Shown here piece after piece: positions 1-8,422 of a stretch of DNA of 64,000 nucleotides. Source of the stretch: Streptomyces sp. HUAS CB01 (GTDB taxonomy: Bacteria; Actinomycetota; Actinomycetes; Streptomycetales; Streptomycetaceae); NCBI RefSeq assembly GCF_030406905.1, contig NZ_CP129137.1, positions 2,979,001-3,043,000 of the forward strand, written 5' to 3'. Positions within the stretch are counted from its first letter, which is position 1; each line of letters opens with the position of its first letter. The notes below the pieces were generated by a model. The model had not been told where the DNA came from, did not search any database, and saw only the letters and a program-made list of their open reading frames with translations. A program made the translations under genes and the position numbers.

Positions 1-198
1 ACGGCCGTAGCGGCCGAGGTCCGTGAACAGTTTGAACGCGCTGTCGCCGACCGAGGCCAGGTCCTGCTGGTCGACCTTGAGATCACCCTGCTGCCCGCCG
101 CCGGCGCCTGTCTCGTTCGGCACCTGGTTCAGTTGCATGTGCGAGGAGCTTCTGCTGCCGGCGTCGGCCTTCAGCCGCTCCCATTCGTCCCACGCCAT
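1..198 (-). CDS. Streptomyces-type hypothetical protein, N-terminal part (runs off window)
   Basis: The open frame starts at the ATG at 198 and reads leftward out of the window, so only about 66 residues are visible. It begins MAWDEWERLKADA, continues with a Gly/Gln-rich linker and then a helical stretch containing QQDLASVGDSAFKLF. I recall this layout from short Streptomyces proteins of unknown function found singly or near ESX-like loci, but no WXG motif is visible. It could be a secretion-associated helical protein; function is unassigned. It is separated from the xdh operon by about 330 bp and probably has its own promoter. Confidence 0.6.
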   Translation of the reverse strand, partial: MAWDEWERLKADAGSRSSSHMQLNQVPNETGAGGGQQGDLKVDQQDLASVGDSAFKLFTDLGRYGR

Positions 199-532
199 CT
201 GGTGGGCTCCTTCCCCCGTACGGACAAGCAAGAGGTCGACGTTCCGCCCAGGAAACCGCAAAGCGTCCCGGACACGTCAAAGGTCGAGCCTACACAAGCA
301 GTTGGAACGGGAGATCGCGCTACTTCCGCATGGCCATCGAGCACGCCCCGCCGGTTCGAGGAGCCGCGTCGGGCACGAGCAGATCGCGAGGGCCCGCGAC
401 GTGCCGGAGCCCTCGGCGGAATCCGGGGTTCGGGCGCCGCGCGTCCGGGGCACCCGCTAACGGCGCCCCGGCCAGGCCGTGTTCAGCACGCCCACACGGC
501 GGGACAGGCGACCGGAGCGGGCCCGGCGGCTC
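199..532. other. Intergenic region, no gene seen
   Basis: About 330 bp between the leftmost partial gene and the end of the molybdopterin subunit gene, both on the minus strand. It should hold the promoter of the leftmost gene; a TAGGCT sequence near 280-290 read on the minus strand is a possible -10 element, but no convincing -35 partner is visible. Open frames here are short and Arg/Pro-rich, typical of non-coding high-GC DNA. Confidence 0.5.
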
Positions 533-2836
533 CTACGGCGTGGCCACCGCCGCCTGCGGGCGGATCGGGAGGCGGTTGACCGGGCGGCCCGTGGCCGCGC
601 GGACGGCGGAGGCGACGGCTGCCGGGGAGGTGACGACCGGGACGGCGCTGGCCGCCTTCGCGCCGAAGGGGGCCACCACGTCGCGTTCCTCGACGAGTTT
701 GACGATGCGGATGTCGGGGGCGTCGAGGGCCGTCGGCAGGGCGTAGCCCGTCAGGTCCGGGTGGCGGACCAGGCCGCGGGCCGTGCGGAGGTTCTCGGTG
801 AGCGCGGCGCCGATGCCCTGGGTGACGCCCGCCTCGATCCGGGTGGCGAGCTGGGCGGGGTTGAGGACGCGGCCCACGTCCTGGGCGACGGCCATCTCCA
901 CGACGCGCACGGAGCCGAGTTCGATGTCGACGTCGACGACCGCGCGGATCGCGCAGAAGGCGAGACCGACGAAGGCGTCGCCCTGGCCGTGGTCGTCGAG
1001 GGGTTCGGTGGGGTGCGGTCGGCACTGGGCGGTGGCCCAGAGCTCCTTGCCGTCCATGGCCTCGGTGACGGTCGTGGACAGGACGCCGTCGTACGAGGTG
1101 ATCTTGCCGTCGGTGATCTGCAGCAGCTCGGTGGACATGCCGAACTTGTGCGCCAGCGGCTGCAGCAGCTGAGTGCGCACCATCTTCGCCGCGCGCTCGA
1201 CCGCGCCGCCGGAGACCCAGGTGTGCCGTCCGTGGGCGGCCGGGCCCGCCGGGGGCTGGTCGGTGTCGACGGAGGCGACGTGCACCTCCTCGATGCCGAG
1301 CGTCTCCTGCACGATCTGACGGGCGAGGGTGGAGAAGCCCTGCCCGGTCTCGACGGCCGCGCAGATGACCGTGGCCACGCCGTCCTGGACCTTCACCGTG
1401 GCCGTGGACACCTCGTCGGTGCCTTCCGCGCCGAGCATGTGGACCATGCCCAGCGCGTAGCCCACGCCGCGCCGCACCGCGCCGGGCTCGCCCGCGCCCT
1501 CGGGCCCGCCGGGCAGCAGCCATGCCTCCTCGGGGGTGTCCTTGGGCAGCGGCGGGAGCGGGAAGTCGCGGACGGCCTGCAGCAGTTCGGCGACCGGCGC
1601 TGGGCAGGTGACGGTCTGGCCGGTGGGCAGGATGTCGCCGGTGGCGAGCACGTTGCGGAGGCGGACCTCGGCCGGGTCCTGGCCCAGCTTCGCGGCCAGC
1701 TTGTCCATCTGGGCCTCGTAGGCGGCGCAGACCTGCAGCGCGCCCTCGCCGCGCACATGGCCGGAGGGCGGGTTGTTGGTGCGGACGGCCCAGCCCTCGA
1801 TGAAGGCGTGCGGCACGACGTACGGGCCGCAGGCGAAGGCGACGGCGGCGGCGAGGGACTCCGAGGAGGCGTCGGCGTACGCGCCCGCGTCCAGCAGGAT
1901 CTGCGCCTCGACCTTCAGCAGCTTGCCCTCGGCGTTCGCGTGGTGGCGGTAGCGCAGCAGCGTGGGGTGGCGGTGGGCGTGGCCGAGGAAGGACTCCTCG
2001 CGGGTGGCCGCGAGCTTGACCGGGCAGCCGGTGCGCAGGGCGAGCAGCCCGAGCGGGATCTGGAAGCCCGGGTCCTCCCGGTCGCCGGTCGCGCCGGGCA
2101 CACCGGTGACGACGACCTTCACGCGCTCCTTGTCCAGGCCGAAGCAGGCGGCGGCGAGGTCACGGTCGGTGTGCGGGTCGGTGGAGGCGGTGTACAGCTC
2201 GACGCCGCCGTCGGGGCGCGGCACGGCGAGGCCGGCCTCGGCGCCGATGGGTGCGGGGTCCTGGCGGCCGATGCGGTAGAGCCCCTCGACGACGACGTCT
2301 CCGTTGACCTCCGGGTCGCCGTAGCTCAGCGGGATGTGGCGGATGAGATTGCCGTCGGGGTGCAGCGGTTCGGCGGCGAAGGCCTTCTCGGGGTCGGTCA
2401 CCGGTTCGAGTACTTCGTACTCGACGGTGATCGCCGCCGCGGCGAGGCGGGCCGTGTCGGGGTGGTCCGCGGCGACGGCCGCGATGGCCTCACCGTGGTG
2501 GCGGACGACGTCCGAGGCGAAGACGGGCCGGTCGGCGACCCCGCGTCCGTAGGCGGCGTCGCCGGGTACGTCGGCGTGGGTGACGACGGCCCGGACGCCG
2601 GGCATCTCGGCGGCCGCCGAGGTGTCGATGGCGGTGATCCGGGCGTGGGGGTGCGGGGAGCGCAGGAGCGCCGCCCAGAGCAGGCCCTCGGCCCAGAGGT
2701 CCGCGGCGTACGGGAAGGTGCCCTCGGTCTTGGCGCGGGCGTCCGCCTGCGGGAGGGAGGCACCGATGCCGTGAGCGGGTGGTTCCTGCTCGGGACCGTC
2801 GACCGCCGGGGCCGCGATGGCCGCGTCGTTGCTCAC
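533..2836 (-). CDS. Molybdopterin-binding catalytic subunit, xanthine dehydrogenase family
   Basis: A 767-residue large subunit of a molybdenum hydroxylase, the part that carries the molybdopterin cytosine dinucleotide cofactor and hydroxylates the substrate (purines in xanthine dehydrogenases). Visible family features are the N-terminal aldehyde-oxidase hammerhead region (IGASLPQADARAKTEG), repeated Gly-rich cofactor-binding stretches, and the C-terminal GVTQGIGAALTEN segment, where family members carry the active-site glutamate. It is the last gene of a three-gene operon and overlaps the 2Fe-2S gene by 4 bp. The three-subunit layout fits purine catabolism (xdh/puc). Exact substrate cannot be read from sequence; other aldehyde or heterocycle oxidases share this architecture. 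Confidence 0.9.
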   Translation of the reverse strand: MSNDAAIAAPAVDGPEQEPPAHGIGASLPQADARAKTEGTFPYAADLWAEGLLWAALLRSPHPHARITAIDTSAAAEMPGVRAVVTHADVPGDAAYGRGVADRPVFASDVVRHHGEAIAAVAADHPDTARLAAAAITVEYEVLEPVTDPEKAFAAEPLHPDGNLIRHIPLSYGDPEVNGDVVVEGLYRIGRQDPAPIGAEAGLAVPRPDGGVELYTASTDPHTDRDLAAACFGLDKERVKVVVTGVPGATGDREDPGFQIPLGLLALRTGCPVKLAATREESFLGHAHRHPTLLRYRHHANAEGKLLKVEAQILLDAGAYADASSESLAAAVAFACGPYVVPHAFIEGWAVRTNNPPSGHVRGEGALQVCAAYEAQMDKLAAKLGQDPAEVRLRNVLATGDILPTGQTVTCPAPVAELLQAVRDFPLPPLPKDTPEEAWLLPGGPEGAGEPGAVRRGVGYALGMVHMLGAEGTDEVSTATVKVQDGVATVICAAVETGQGFSTLARQIVQETLGIEEVHVASVDTDQPPAGPAAHGRHTWVSGGAVERAAKMVRTQLLQPLAHKFGMSTELLQITDGKITSYDGVLSTTVTEAMDGKELWATAQCRPHPTEPLDDHGQGDAFVGLAFCAIRAVVDVDIELGSVRVVEMAVAQDVGRVLNPAQLATRIEAGVTQGIGAALTENLRTARGLVRHPDLTGYALPTALDAPDIRIVKLVEERDVVAPFGAKAASAVPVVTSPAAVASAVRAATGRPVNRLPIRPQAAVATP

Positions 2837-4680
2837 ACCATGCCTCCGTCGTGCGGGTGGGGCTGCACACTACCGGCGCCCGGAGGCGCCTGGTGCGGGA
2901 TGCGGGCCCCGTCCTGGGGCCCTTCGCGGGGCTCGTCGCCCTCGGCGGCCGCGGCGGCGCTCGCCTCGCGCTCGGCGACCACCTCGCGCACGGCGTCGAG
3001 GACGCCCCGGTAGCCGGAGCAGCGGCAGAGGTTGCCGGAGAGGGCCTGGCGCGTCTCGAGCTCCGTGGGGGCGTGGTTGCCCTCGAGCAGGTCGTGCACG
3101 GTCATCGCCATGCCGGGGATGCAGAAGCCGCACTGGACGGCTCCGCACCCGGCGAGGGCACGCTGCACGTCCGAGGGCTCGCCGTCCGCGGCCAGGCCCT
3201 CGACGGTACGGACCTCGGAACCGGCCGCCGTCGCCGCCGGCACCAGGCAGGAGGCCACCAGCCGGCCGTCGACCTGGACGTTGCAGGCGCCGCACTCGCC
3301 CTGGGAGCAGCCGTCCTTGGCGCCCGCGAGGCCGAGGCGCTCGCGCAGCACGTAGAGCAGGGACTCGCCGATCCAGGCGTCGGTGACGGGCCGGTCGGCG
3401 CCGTTCACCCGCAGGACGTACGAGGAGTGCGGGTGCTCGTCGTTCGGCGTCGTGCGGGCGGCCGCGAGGGACTCGTCGGCGCCGGACGCGTCCGGGGCGG
3501 CGGCGTGCTCGTCCGCGGGCGTGCCGGGGTCCTGAGCGGCCGTGTCGGACGTGCCGGCCGCCGGGTCCCCCAGGTCCTCGGAGCCCTCGTCACGGCCTGC
3601 CGCGACGGGCCCGGTCTCGGCGGCGGCGGCCGTTTCGGGCCGGTCCTCCGAGGCCGTTCCGCCCTGCTCCGGGGCGGGCCCGCCGTCGGACTCGTCGCCC
3701 CCGGGGTGCGCCTCGTCGTCCCGCGGCCCGTGCCGCCCCTCGTCGGGCTGCTCGGCGCGGGGTTCGGCGGGGGATCCGTCCCGTTCGCCGTGGGCGGGGT
3801 ATCCCTCGGTCGTCCAGGGGGCGGGCGCGCCGCCGGGGAGGGTGGCGTAGCCCGCTCCGGGCACCGGCGTACCGGCGGCGGGCGTCCCGCCGACGGGGGT
3901 GCCCTCGGCCGGCGTGCCGCCGTCGGGTGTCGTGGCCCAGGGGGCGGGGGCGCCGCCCGGCAGGGTGGCCGGCGGGGTGCGGCCGCCCCACTGGGCCGCC
4001 AGCGCGGACGTGGTGAACTCACCCGATTCCTCGGGGATGTCGCCCTGGGCGACGGGGATCGTCCACTGGCCGGTGAGGTCTCCCGTGGCCGGTGCGGCGG
4101 CGGGGCCGGGCGAGGGCTCGTCCGCCTCCGGGAACGTCCACTGTCCCGTGGCGTGCGGGTCGTGGCCCCCCTGGGGGCCGTGGCCGGGGTGCGCCTCGTG
4201 GCCGTCGTGCGGCCCGTCCTCGGCGCGCGGGTCCCGGGCGCCCTGCGGAGCGCCGTCCGGGCCCTGGGCGCCGTACGCGCCCTGCGGGCCGTACGCACCG
4301 TGCGGTCCCTGACCGCCCTGCGCACCGGGGCCGGCGTACGACTCGTGGCTGGCGTACGGCTGATGCCCGGCGTACGGCTCGTAGGGGTTCTGCGACTGCG
4401 GTGCGCCCGGCGCCGGCCAGTGCTGCGGCCCGTCGCCGTCCGACGCCTGCTGCGGGACGGTCCAGCCGCCCGCGGCAGCCGGGCCCTCCTGGGCCGCCGA
4501 GGGGATCTGCGGAGGCACGTAGCCGTGGCCGGGTGCGGCGAGCGGTGCGTCGAGCATGTCCTCGGGCGGGAGCCGGACGAAGGCCGTGGCCTCGGCGTCG
4601 TACTCGCCGCCCTGCGGGATCGGCTGCCAGCCGCCGCCGCGCGGGGCGTCGTCCCGGGTCTCGTTCTCCTCGGAGCTCAC
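2833..4680 (-). CDS. 2Fe-2S ferredoxin subunit of Mo hydroxylase with long disordered N-terminus
   Basis: A 615-residue iron-sulfur subunit. Only the last 200 or so residues are the usual domain: a plant-type ferredoxin fold with GCSQGECGACNV and a following Cys, then a helical second cluster domain with CGFCIPGM and NLCRCSGY. It passes electrons from the Mo centre to FAD. The first 400 residues are an Ala/Gly/Pro/Glu-rich, probably disordered extension with repeated GxWTxP elements (GGWTVP, GQWTFP, GQWTIP). Normal family length is 150-200 residues. Similar extensions occur, as I recall, in other Streptomyces homologues, so this is probably real rather than a start error. Overlaps both neighbours by 4 bp. 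Confidence 0.88.
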   Translation of the reverse strand: MSSEENETRDDAPRGGGWQPIPQGGEYDAEATAFVRLPPEDMLDAPLAAPGHGYVPPQIPSAAQEGPAAAGGWTVPQQASDGDGPQHWPAPGAPQSQNPYEPYAGHQPYASHESYAGPGAQGGQGPHGAYGPQGAYGAQGPDGAPQGARDPRAEDGPHDGHEAHPGHGPQGGHDPHATGQWTFPEADEPSPGPAAAPATGDLTGQWTIPVAQGDIPEESGEFTTSALAAQWGGRTPPATLPGGAPAPWATTPDGGTPAEGTPVGGTPAAGTPVPGAGYATLPGGAPAPWTTEGYPAHGERDGSPAEPRAEQPDEGRHGPRDDEAHPGGDESDGGPAPEQGGTASEDRPETAAAAETGPVAAGRDEGSEDLGDPAAGTSDTAAQDPGTPADEHAAAPDASGADESLAAARTTPNDEHPHSSYVLRVNGADRPVTDAWIGESLLYVLRERLGLAGAKDGCSQGECGACNVQVDGRLVASCLVPAATAAGSEVRTVEGLAADGEPSDVQRALAGCGAVQCGFCIPGMAMTVHDLLEGNHAPTELETRQALSGNLCRCSGYRGVLDAVREVVAEREASAAAAAEGDEPREGPQDGARIPHQAPPGAGSVQPHPHDGGMV

Positions 4681-5555
4681 GACAGCGCCCTCCCCAGTGC
4701 TCGTCGGGCCAGCGCGGCGACCACGCGCCGCAGGTGCAGGACCGCGGGCGGCAGCTGCTCGTCGCCCTCCTGGTCCGGGATGCAGGCGGCCGCCACGTAC
4801 TCGCCGAAGGCCGCCAGCGCCTCTGGGGCGAGTCCGCGCTCGCCGTCCCAGTCGATCAGCGAGGCGATCCAGCGCTCCGCCTCCAGCGGGCGGAGCGGCA
4901 TGGGGGCGATCGCGCCGACCGCGCAGCGCACCCCGCGCCGCGCCGGGTCGAGGACGACGGCCACGGACGCCGTGGCCCGGCCGGGGCCGGTACGCCCGGT
5001 CGCCTTGAGGAACACCTGCGGGGCGTGCAGGAGCGGCACGCGCACGAAGCCGATCAGCTCGGCGGGGCCGAGCATCTCGCGGCCTGCCAGCAGATGGGAG
5101 ACGGGGATCTCACGGGTCGCCCCGTCCGGCCCCGCGATCACCAGGTCCGCTTCCAGGGCGGCCAGCACCGGCAGGGTGTCGCCGGTGGGCGCCGCGGTGA
5201 CGATGTTGCCGCCGAGGGTGCCCGCGTTGCGGATCTGCGGCGGTCCGGCGGCCCGGGCGGAGGCGGCGAGCGCCGGGATGAGGGCGGCGAAGTCGGGCCG
5301 GCCCATCCTGGAGTGGGTGAGTCCGGCGCCGAGGAGGGCATGGCCGTCCTGGTACTGCCAGCCGCGGATCTCGTTGATGCGGCCGAGGCCCACGAGGCCC
5401 GCGGGCCTGAGCCGGCCCTTGTTGACGGCCGCCATCAGGTCCGTGCCCCCGGCGACCGGCACGGCGGCGGGCATGGCGGTGAGCGCCGCCACGGCCTCGT
5501 CGAGCGAGGCCGGCAGCGTCACGGACTGCGCCGCCTGCGGTGCGTGCGTGGTCAA
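4677..5555 (-). CDS. FAD-binding subunit of Mo hydroxylase (xanthine dehydrogenase type)
   Basis: A 292-residue CO-dehydrogenase-flavoprotein-type subunit, which accepts electrons from the 2Fe-2S subunit. FAD-binding signatures are visible: PVAGGTDLM near the N-terminus and IRNAGTLGGNI in the middle. I chose the TTG at 5555 because it gives the typical family N-terminus (TTHAPQAAQSVTLPASLDEAV) and is preceded by a purine-rich GGGAAGGGG; the frame stays open to an upstream ATG at 5684 but that extension has unconserved-looking sequence. First gene of the xdh-like operon; it overlaps the next gene by 4 bp, so the three subunits are probably translationally coupled. Confidence 0.88.
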   Translation of the reverse strand: MTTHAPQAAQSVTLPASLDEAVAALTAMPAAVPVAGGTDLMAAVNKGRLRPAGLVGLGRINEIRGWQYQDGHALLGAGLTHSRMGRPDFAALIPALAASARAAGPPQIRNAGTLGGNIVTAAPTGDTLPVLAALEADLVIAGPDGATREIPVSHLLAGREMLGPAELIGFVRVPLLHAPQVFLKATGRTGPGRATASVAVVLDPARRGVRCAVGAIAPMPLRPLEAERWIASLIDWDGERGLAPEALAAFGEYVAAACIPDQEGDEQLPPAVLHLRRVVAALARRALGRALS

Positions 5556-5841
5556 CCCAGCTGCCCCTTCCCGGTGTCCCGGCTGTCCGCCTGTGTTGCC
5601 GTACCGTACGTGCTCACAGCCCGGACGTGGCAACTCTGGCACATTCTCCGAGCGGTCCGACGCGGGGGTCCACGAAGGATGCATCCGTCCCGGACTTCCC
5701 TTTGCGGGGGAAATGCCCGAATTGCTACGGCATTGCCGTCACAAGCGGATTGCCGGTCGAAGGCATTCCTTGTACGACTTTTCCCCGTGGGCCTCCACGG
5801 TCCCAGGGAGCCGTATCCGGAACACCCCGTTGGGGCAGGGC
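5556..5841. promoter_or_regulatory. Promoter region of the xdh-like operon
   Basis: A gene-free stretch of about 286 bp, noticeably richer in A+T around 5690-5760 than the flanks. It must contain the promoter of the leftward xdh operon and the 3' end of the hexosaminidase operon. I see no clear inverted repeat or consensus promoter that I would defend. Confidence 0.4.
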
Positions 5842-7539
5842 TCACACGTTTGGGGGCGCCCCCTCGATCGGGCGTCCGAGCACACCCGGTCGCCTCTGCC
5901 ACGGCAACGGGCCCCCGGGCGGCCGGTGGTCGACGCCGAGCGCGTCAAGGCGGGCGCGGTGGACGGCCATACGCCGCTCGAAGTCGGCGAAGTCCCGGTC
6001 GGCGGGGGCGGGCAGCGCGGACCAGGCGACCTCCGCGAAGGCGGCGAGGCGGGGGAAGACCTGGTAGTCCACGCGGGAGCGGTCCTGCATCACCTCGGTC
6101 CAGACGTTGGCCTGGGCACCGAGGACACGGGCGGCCTCCGGCGTACCGGCGAGCTGGGGCGGAACGGGCTCGAAACGGAAGACGTCCTCCAGGGTGCGCA
6201 CGTACCCGATGGGCATCGGCTCGTCCTCGCCGGCGGCCTGCCGGTGGTCGAGATAGACCTGCTGCTCGGGGCACATGACCACGTCGTGCCCCGCGCGGGC
6301 GGCGGCGATCCCGCCCGCGTAGCCGCGCCAGGAGGAGACCGCGGCGCCCGGGGTCAGCCCCCGCTCCACCGTGCCGCCCTCCAGGATCTCGTCCCAGCCC
6401 ATGAGCCGGCGCCCCCGGTCGGCGAGCCAGCGGTCGAAGTGCCGGACGAACCAGGACTGGAGCTCGTCCTCGCCGGCGAGACCCAGCTCCGCGATGCGGG
6501 CCTGCGCGGCCGGGGACGCCTTCCACTGGTCCTTGAGGCATTCGTCGCCGCCGATGTGCACGAACGGGGAGACGGAGGCGGGGAAGAGCTCCAGCACCTC
6601 CTCGAAGACCCCTTCGTAGAAGCGGAGGGTGGCCTCGGTGGGGGCGAGGACGTTCGGGCTGACGCCCCAGCTGTCCCAGACGGACAGGGCCGTGGTGTCG
6701 ACCACGTCGGTGTTCCCGAGTTCCGGGTACGCGGCGACGGCGGCCTGCGAGTGTCCGGGGACGTCGATTTCCGGAACGACGGCGATGTGCCGCTCGGCGG
6801 CGTACGCGACGATTTCGCGGATGTCGTCCTGGGTGTAGTAACCGCCGTGCGGCGTCTCGTCCCAGAGCTCGGAGGCGCGGTGTCCCCACTTCGTGCGGGA
6901 GCGCCAGCCGCCGACCTCGGTGAGGCGCGGGTGGCGCCTGATCTCGATGCGCCAGCCCTGGTCGTCGGTGAGATGGAAGTGGAACGTGTTGAGCTTGTGC
7001 GCAGCGAGCAGATCGAGCATCCGCAGGACGTCGTCCTTGGGCCGGAAGTGCCGGGCCACGTCGAGCATGAGACCGCGCCAGCGGAAGCGCGGCGCGTCGT
7101 GGATGGTGACGGCGGGTACCTCCCACTCCCGCTTCCCGGCCACGGGAGCACGCCGGAAGGCTTCCGGGCCGAGCAGTTGCCTGAACGTCTGGGCCCCCCA
7201 GAACACCCCCGCCTCGCTCGCCCCCTCGATGGCGACGACGAGACCGTCCGCCGTGAAGCGGTACGCCTCCGGGCTGCCGAGTTCTTCCGCGAGCGAGGGC
7301 ACGATGCGCAGCAGGACGCGGTTCCCGCTGTCCGTGTGCGGCGGGAAGGGGTGGCCGGTGGCCGCGCCGAGGGTCGAGCGCAGCCAGCGCGCGACCCCCT
7401 CGGTGCCGGTGCGCGCCTCGATCCCGGTCTCCGCGTCGACGACGTACCCGGTGCCGCCGCCCGGCAGCGAGGCGGCCATGCGGGCCGGAGCCGGAATCAG
7501 TTCCGCTCCGGGACCCGGGAAGTGCGAACGCTCGCTCAT
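5842..7539 (-). CDS. Beta-N-acetylhexosaminidase, GH20
   Basis: A 565-residue glycoside hydrolase family 20 enzyme that removes terminal beta-linked GlcNAc from chito-oligosaccharides by substrate-assisted catalysis. An N-terminal GH20b-like domain is followed by the catalytic barrel; HIGGDE at residues 328-333 holds the catalytic Asp332-Glu333 pair. No signal peptide is visible at the ATG, so it may act in the cytoplasm on imported chitobiose. It is the last gene of the binding-protein/permease operon, 4 bp from the preceding permease, which supports a take-up-and-cleave pathway for GlcNAc oligomers. Alternative substrates such as GalNAc-containing glycans cannot be excluded. Confidence 0.93.
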   Translation of the reverse strand: MSERSHFPGPGAELIPAPARMAASLPGGGTGYVVDAETGIEARTGTEGVARWLRSTLGAATGHPFPPHTDSGNRVLLRIVPSLAEELGSPEAYRFTADGLVVAIEGASEAGVFWGAQTFRQLLGPEAFRRAPVAGKREWEVPAVTIHDAPRFRWRGLMLDVARHFRPKDDVLRMLDLLAAHKLNTFHFHLTDDQGWRIEIRRHPRLTEVGGWRSRTKWGHRASELWDETPHGGYYTQDDIREIVAYAAERHIAVVPEIDVPGHSQAAVAAYPELGNTDVVDTTALSVWDSWGVSPNVLAPTEATLRFYEGVFEEVLELFPASVSPFVHIGGDECLKDQWKASPAAQARIAELGLAGEDELQSWFVRHFDRWLADRGRRLMGWDEILEGGTVERGLTPGAAVSSWRGYAGGIAAARAGHDVVMCPEQQVYLDHRQAAGEDEPMPIGYVRTLEDVFRFEPVPPQLAGTPEAARVLGAQANVWTEVMQDRSRVDYQVFPRLAAFAEVAWSALPAPADRDFADFERRMAVHRARLDALGVDHRPPGGPLPWQRRPGVLGRPIEGAPPNV

Positions 7540-7543
7540 GTCC

Positions 7544-8422
7544 TCAGTCCTTCACCGCGCCGCCCAGTCCGGAGACCAGACGCCGCTGTACGAGTACGAA
7601 GAAGACGAGTACCGGGACCGTCATCACGGTCGACGCCGCCATGATGCCGCCCCAGTCGTTCTCGTCCGGTTTGAAGAAGACCAGCAGTGCCATCGGCAGG
7701 GTGGACTGCGAGGTGTCGCTGATGATGAAGGACTTCGCGAACAGGAAGTCGTTCCACGTCGAGATGAACGAGAAGACGCTCGTCGCCACGAGGCCCGGGA
7801 AGACCAGCGGGAAGAGGATCTGCCAGAGGAACCGGGTACGGCTCGCGCCGTCGATGTACGCGGCCTCCTCCAGCGCGTCCGGTACCGCACTGACGAACCC
7901 GCGCAGCATCCAGATCGCGAACGGCAGCGAGAAGGCGATGTGCGGAAGGATCAGCGCGCCGAGGGTGTTGAGCTGACCGAGGTCCCGCATCAGGAAGAAC
8001 AGCGGGATGGTCAGCGCCTCGATCGGCACCATCTGCGCCACCAGGAACATCACGAGCAGGGTCGTGCGGAACCGGAAGCGGAACCGGGTCACCGCGGTCG
8101 CCGCGAGAAACGCGATGAGCGCGGAGGCGATCACGACGGTACCGGCGACGAAAAGGCTGTTGAGGAAGTAGCGGCCGAATTCCTGCTGTTCGAAGACGCG
8201 GCGGAAGGAGTCCAGGGACGGTGCGAGCGTCCACGGCCGTGCCTCCGTGGACTGGATCTCACCTGCGGGTTTGAAGGCGGAGAGGACCATCCAGTAGAGC
8301 GGGAAGGCGACGGCGGCGGCGACGGTCAGGGCGGCCGCCTCCGCCGCGAGACGCCAGGGCCGGCGGATGCCTGTCCGGCAGATGCGTGCGGGACCGGTGC
8401 CCCGCGGGGACGGCGGACTCAC
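7544..8422 (-). CDS. Carbohydrate ABC importer permease, MalG type (DasC-like)
   Basis: A 292-residue inner-membrane permease with six predicted membrane segments. The cytoplasmic EAA loop (EEAAYIDGASRTRFLWQILFP), which contacts the ATPase, marks it as a MalG-type CUT1 permease. The GTG at 8422 overlaps the stop of the upstream permease by 4 bp, which decides the start; the frame is open far upstream but is not coding there. No ATPase gene is in the operon; in Streptomyces such importers commonly share the MsiK ATPase encoded elsewhere (established knowledge, not seen here). Confidence 0.93.
   Translation of the reverse strand: MSPPSPRGTGPARICRTGIRRPWRLAAEAAALTVAAAVAFPLYWMVLSAFKPAGEIQSTEARPWTLAPSLDSFRRVFEQQEFGRYFLNSLFVAGTVVIASALIAFLAATAVTRFRFRFRTTLLVMFLVAQMVPIEALTIPLFFLMRDLGQLNTLGALILPHIAFSLPFAIWMLRGFVSAVPDALEEAAYIDGASRTRFLWQILFPLVFPGLVATSVFSFISTWNDFLFAKSFIISDTSQSTLPMALLVFFKPDENDWGGIMAASTVMTVPVLVFFVLVQRRLVSGLGGAVKD

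Noticed and set aside
479..3013. Long plus-strand open frame opposite the molybdopterin subunit gene
   Set aside because: It is the antisense of a clear Mo hydroxylase gene; its translation is Arg/Asp/Gly-rich without domains, a usual effect of high G+C.
2779..7644. Very long plus-strand open frame (over 1600 codons)
   Set aside because: Runs opposite three well-supported genes and a promoter region; composition is low-complexity. Shadow frame.
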